A stretch of 64,000 nucleotides of DNA from Pagrus major. Lineage: Eukaryota; Chordata; Actinopteri; Spariformes; Sparidae. The translations under genes were made by a program, and so were the position numbers. The stretch spans positions 35,568,265 to 35,632,264 of the forward strand of contig NC_133232.1 in assembly GCF_040436345.1 (NCBI RefSeq). Reading direction: 5' to 3'. Of the stretch, positions 63,459 to 64,000 are shown piece by piece. The notes below the pieces were generated by a model. It was given only the letters and a program-made list of their open reading frames with translations, did no database searches and was not told the DNA's origin. Each line of letters begins with the position of its first letter. Positions within the stretch are counted from its first letter, which is position 1.

Positions 63459-64000
63459 CAGAGAGAGTACAGAGATTGGTGAGGGAGGAGCGGGAGAGTG
63501 TCTTAATTGCACCCTGTCCTTCTTTGTTCTCCTCTGCACTGTGTCATTCTCTAAGATACCACACAGGCTCCCACTGATTCACTGTGATAGAGGCTAAAAG
63601 TGGGCAGGAAACCTCTCAGTGCTTCAGAATGTACCATGTGCGTGAGCTGTTCTGTAAGTACACTCTGAGATTCTGAACTCTGGCTGTGTCCAATAAGAAT
63701 CAGCTATGTTACACTAGATAGAGACGCACTTTAGATTTAGGGGACGACATATCCCCACTTGTAATGAAGAAAGGAGTGGCAGGAGGACACAACTAAAGCA
63801 CAGACACCAGCAATTTGCCTTATCTAGCTTGACAGGCTCTGGAGTGGAGGCTGAGAGAGAGATACTGCCTTTGCTTGGGTCCTTTGCCACAAACGATGAG
63901 AGAAAAAGTCCTCAGATGTTGGAAGTGGTGCAAAAAAAATGAAGCGGGAGTCACAACGCGGAGCGATAGCAAATTTCTGGAGCTGAACTGCTGTGCAGCT

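Larger units (their letters stand above)
59448..64000 (-). other. tenm3 intron running off the right edge
   Basis: No teneurin exon is recognisable; the next upstream exon is outside the window. It contains a decayed fish repeat (about 60170-60385), an (AT)n run and a 16-bp palindrome (63443-63458). Confidence 0.6.

Overview
This is vertebrate nuclear DNA, almost certainly from a ray-finned (teleost) fish. It is AT-rich, the genes have many GT-AG introns, CA/GT microsatellites are common, and hAT-like miniature elements of the kind usual in fish lie in introns and spacers. Five protein-coding genes can be rebuilt exon by exon. Every splice junction named below keeps the reading frame, and the four complete genes give proteins of the length expected for their families.

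Layout, left to right. 1-4061 has no recognisable gene but carries two RFX-type X-box motifs near 0.9 kb. 4062-7321 (minus) is spata4, five exons. 8316-13529 (minus) is asb5, seven exons. 14691-23836 (plus) is ctso (cathepsin O), eight exons, head-to-head with asb5 across a 1.16 kb spacer holding a decayed AT-rich tandem array and an NRF1-type palindrome. 25259-30168 (minus) is tdo2 (tryptophan 2,3-dioxygenase), twelve exons, tail-to-tail with ctso. About 30.2-37.4 kb is intergenic and holds a partly repeated, exon-like module and a hAT-type miniature element with a clean target duplication. 37375-59447 (minus) is the 3' half of tenm3 (teneurin-3): eleven coding exons from the NHL propeller to the C-terminal TCAP-like peptide, including a 21-nt microexon. 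59448-64000 is intron; the 5' exons of tenm3 lie beyond the right edge.

The genes do not form one pathway. Their shared logic is synteny: from memory, human ASB5-SPATA4, CTSO-TDO2 and TENM3 all lie on chromosome 4q, and the pair orientations (ASB5 upstream of SPATA4 on one strand; TDO2 and CTSO convergent) are kept here in a much more compact arrangement. This linkage, together with the residue pattern, is why the teneurin is called tenm3.

I see no convincing novel protein system. The items most worth following up are the teneurin microexon with a neural-type splicing context, the X-boxes (one perfect copy 99 bp upstream of spata4), and the unexplained repeated module between tdo2 and tenm3.
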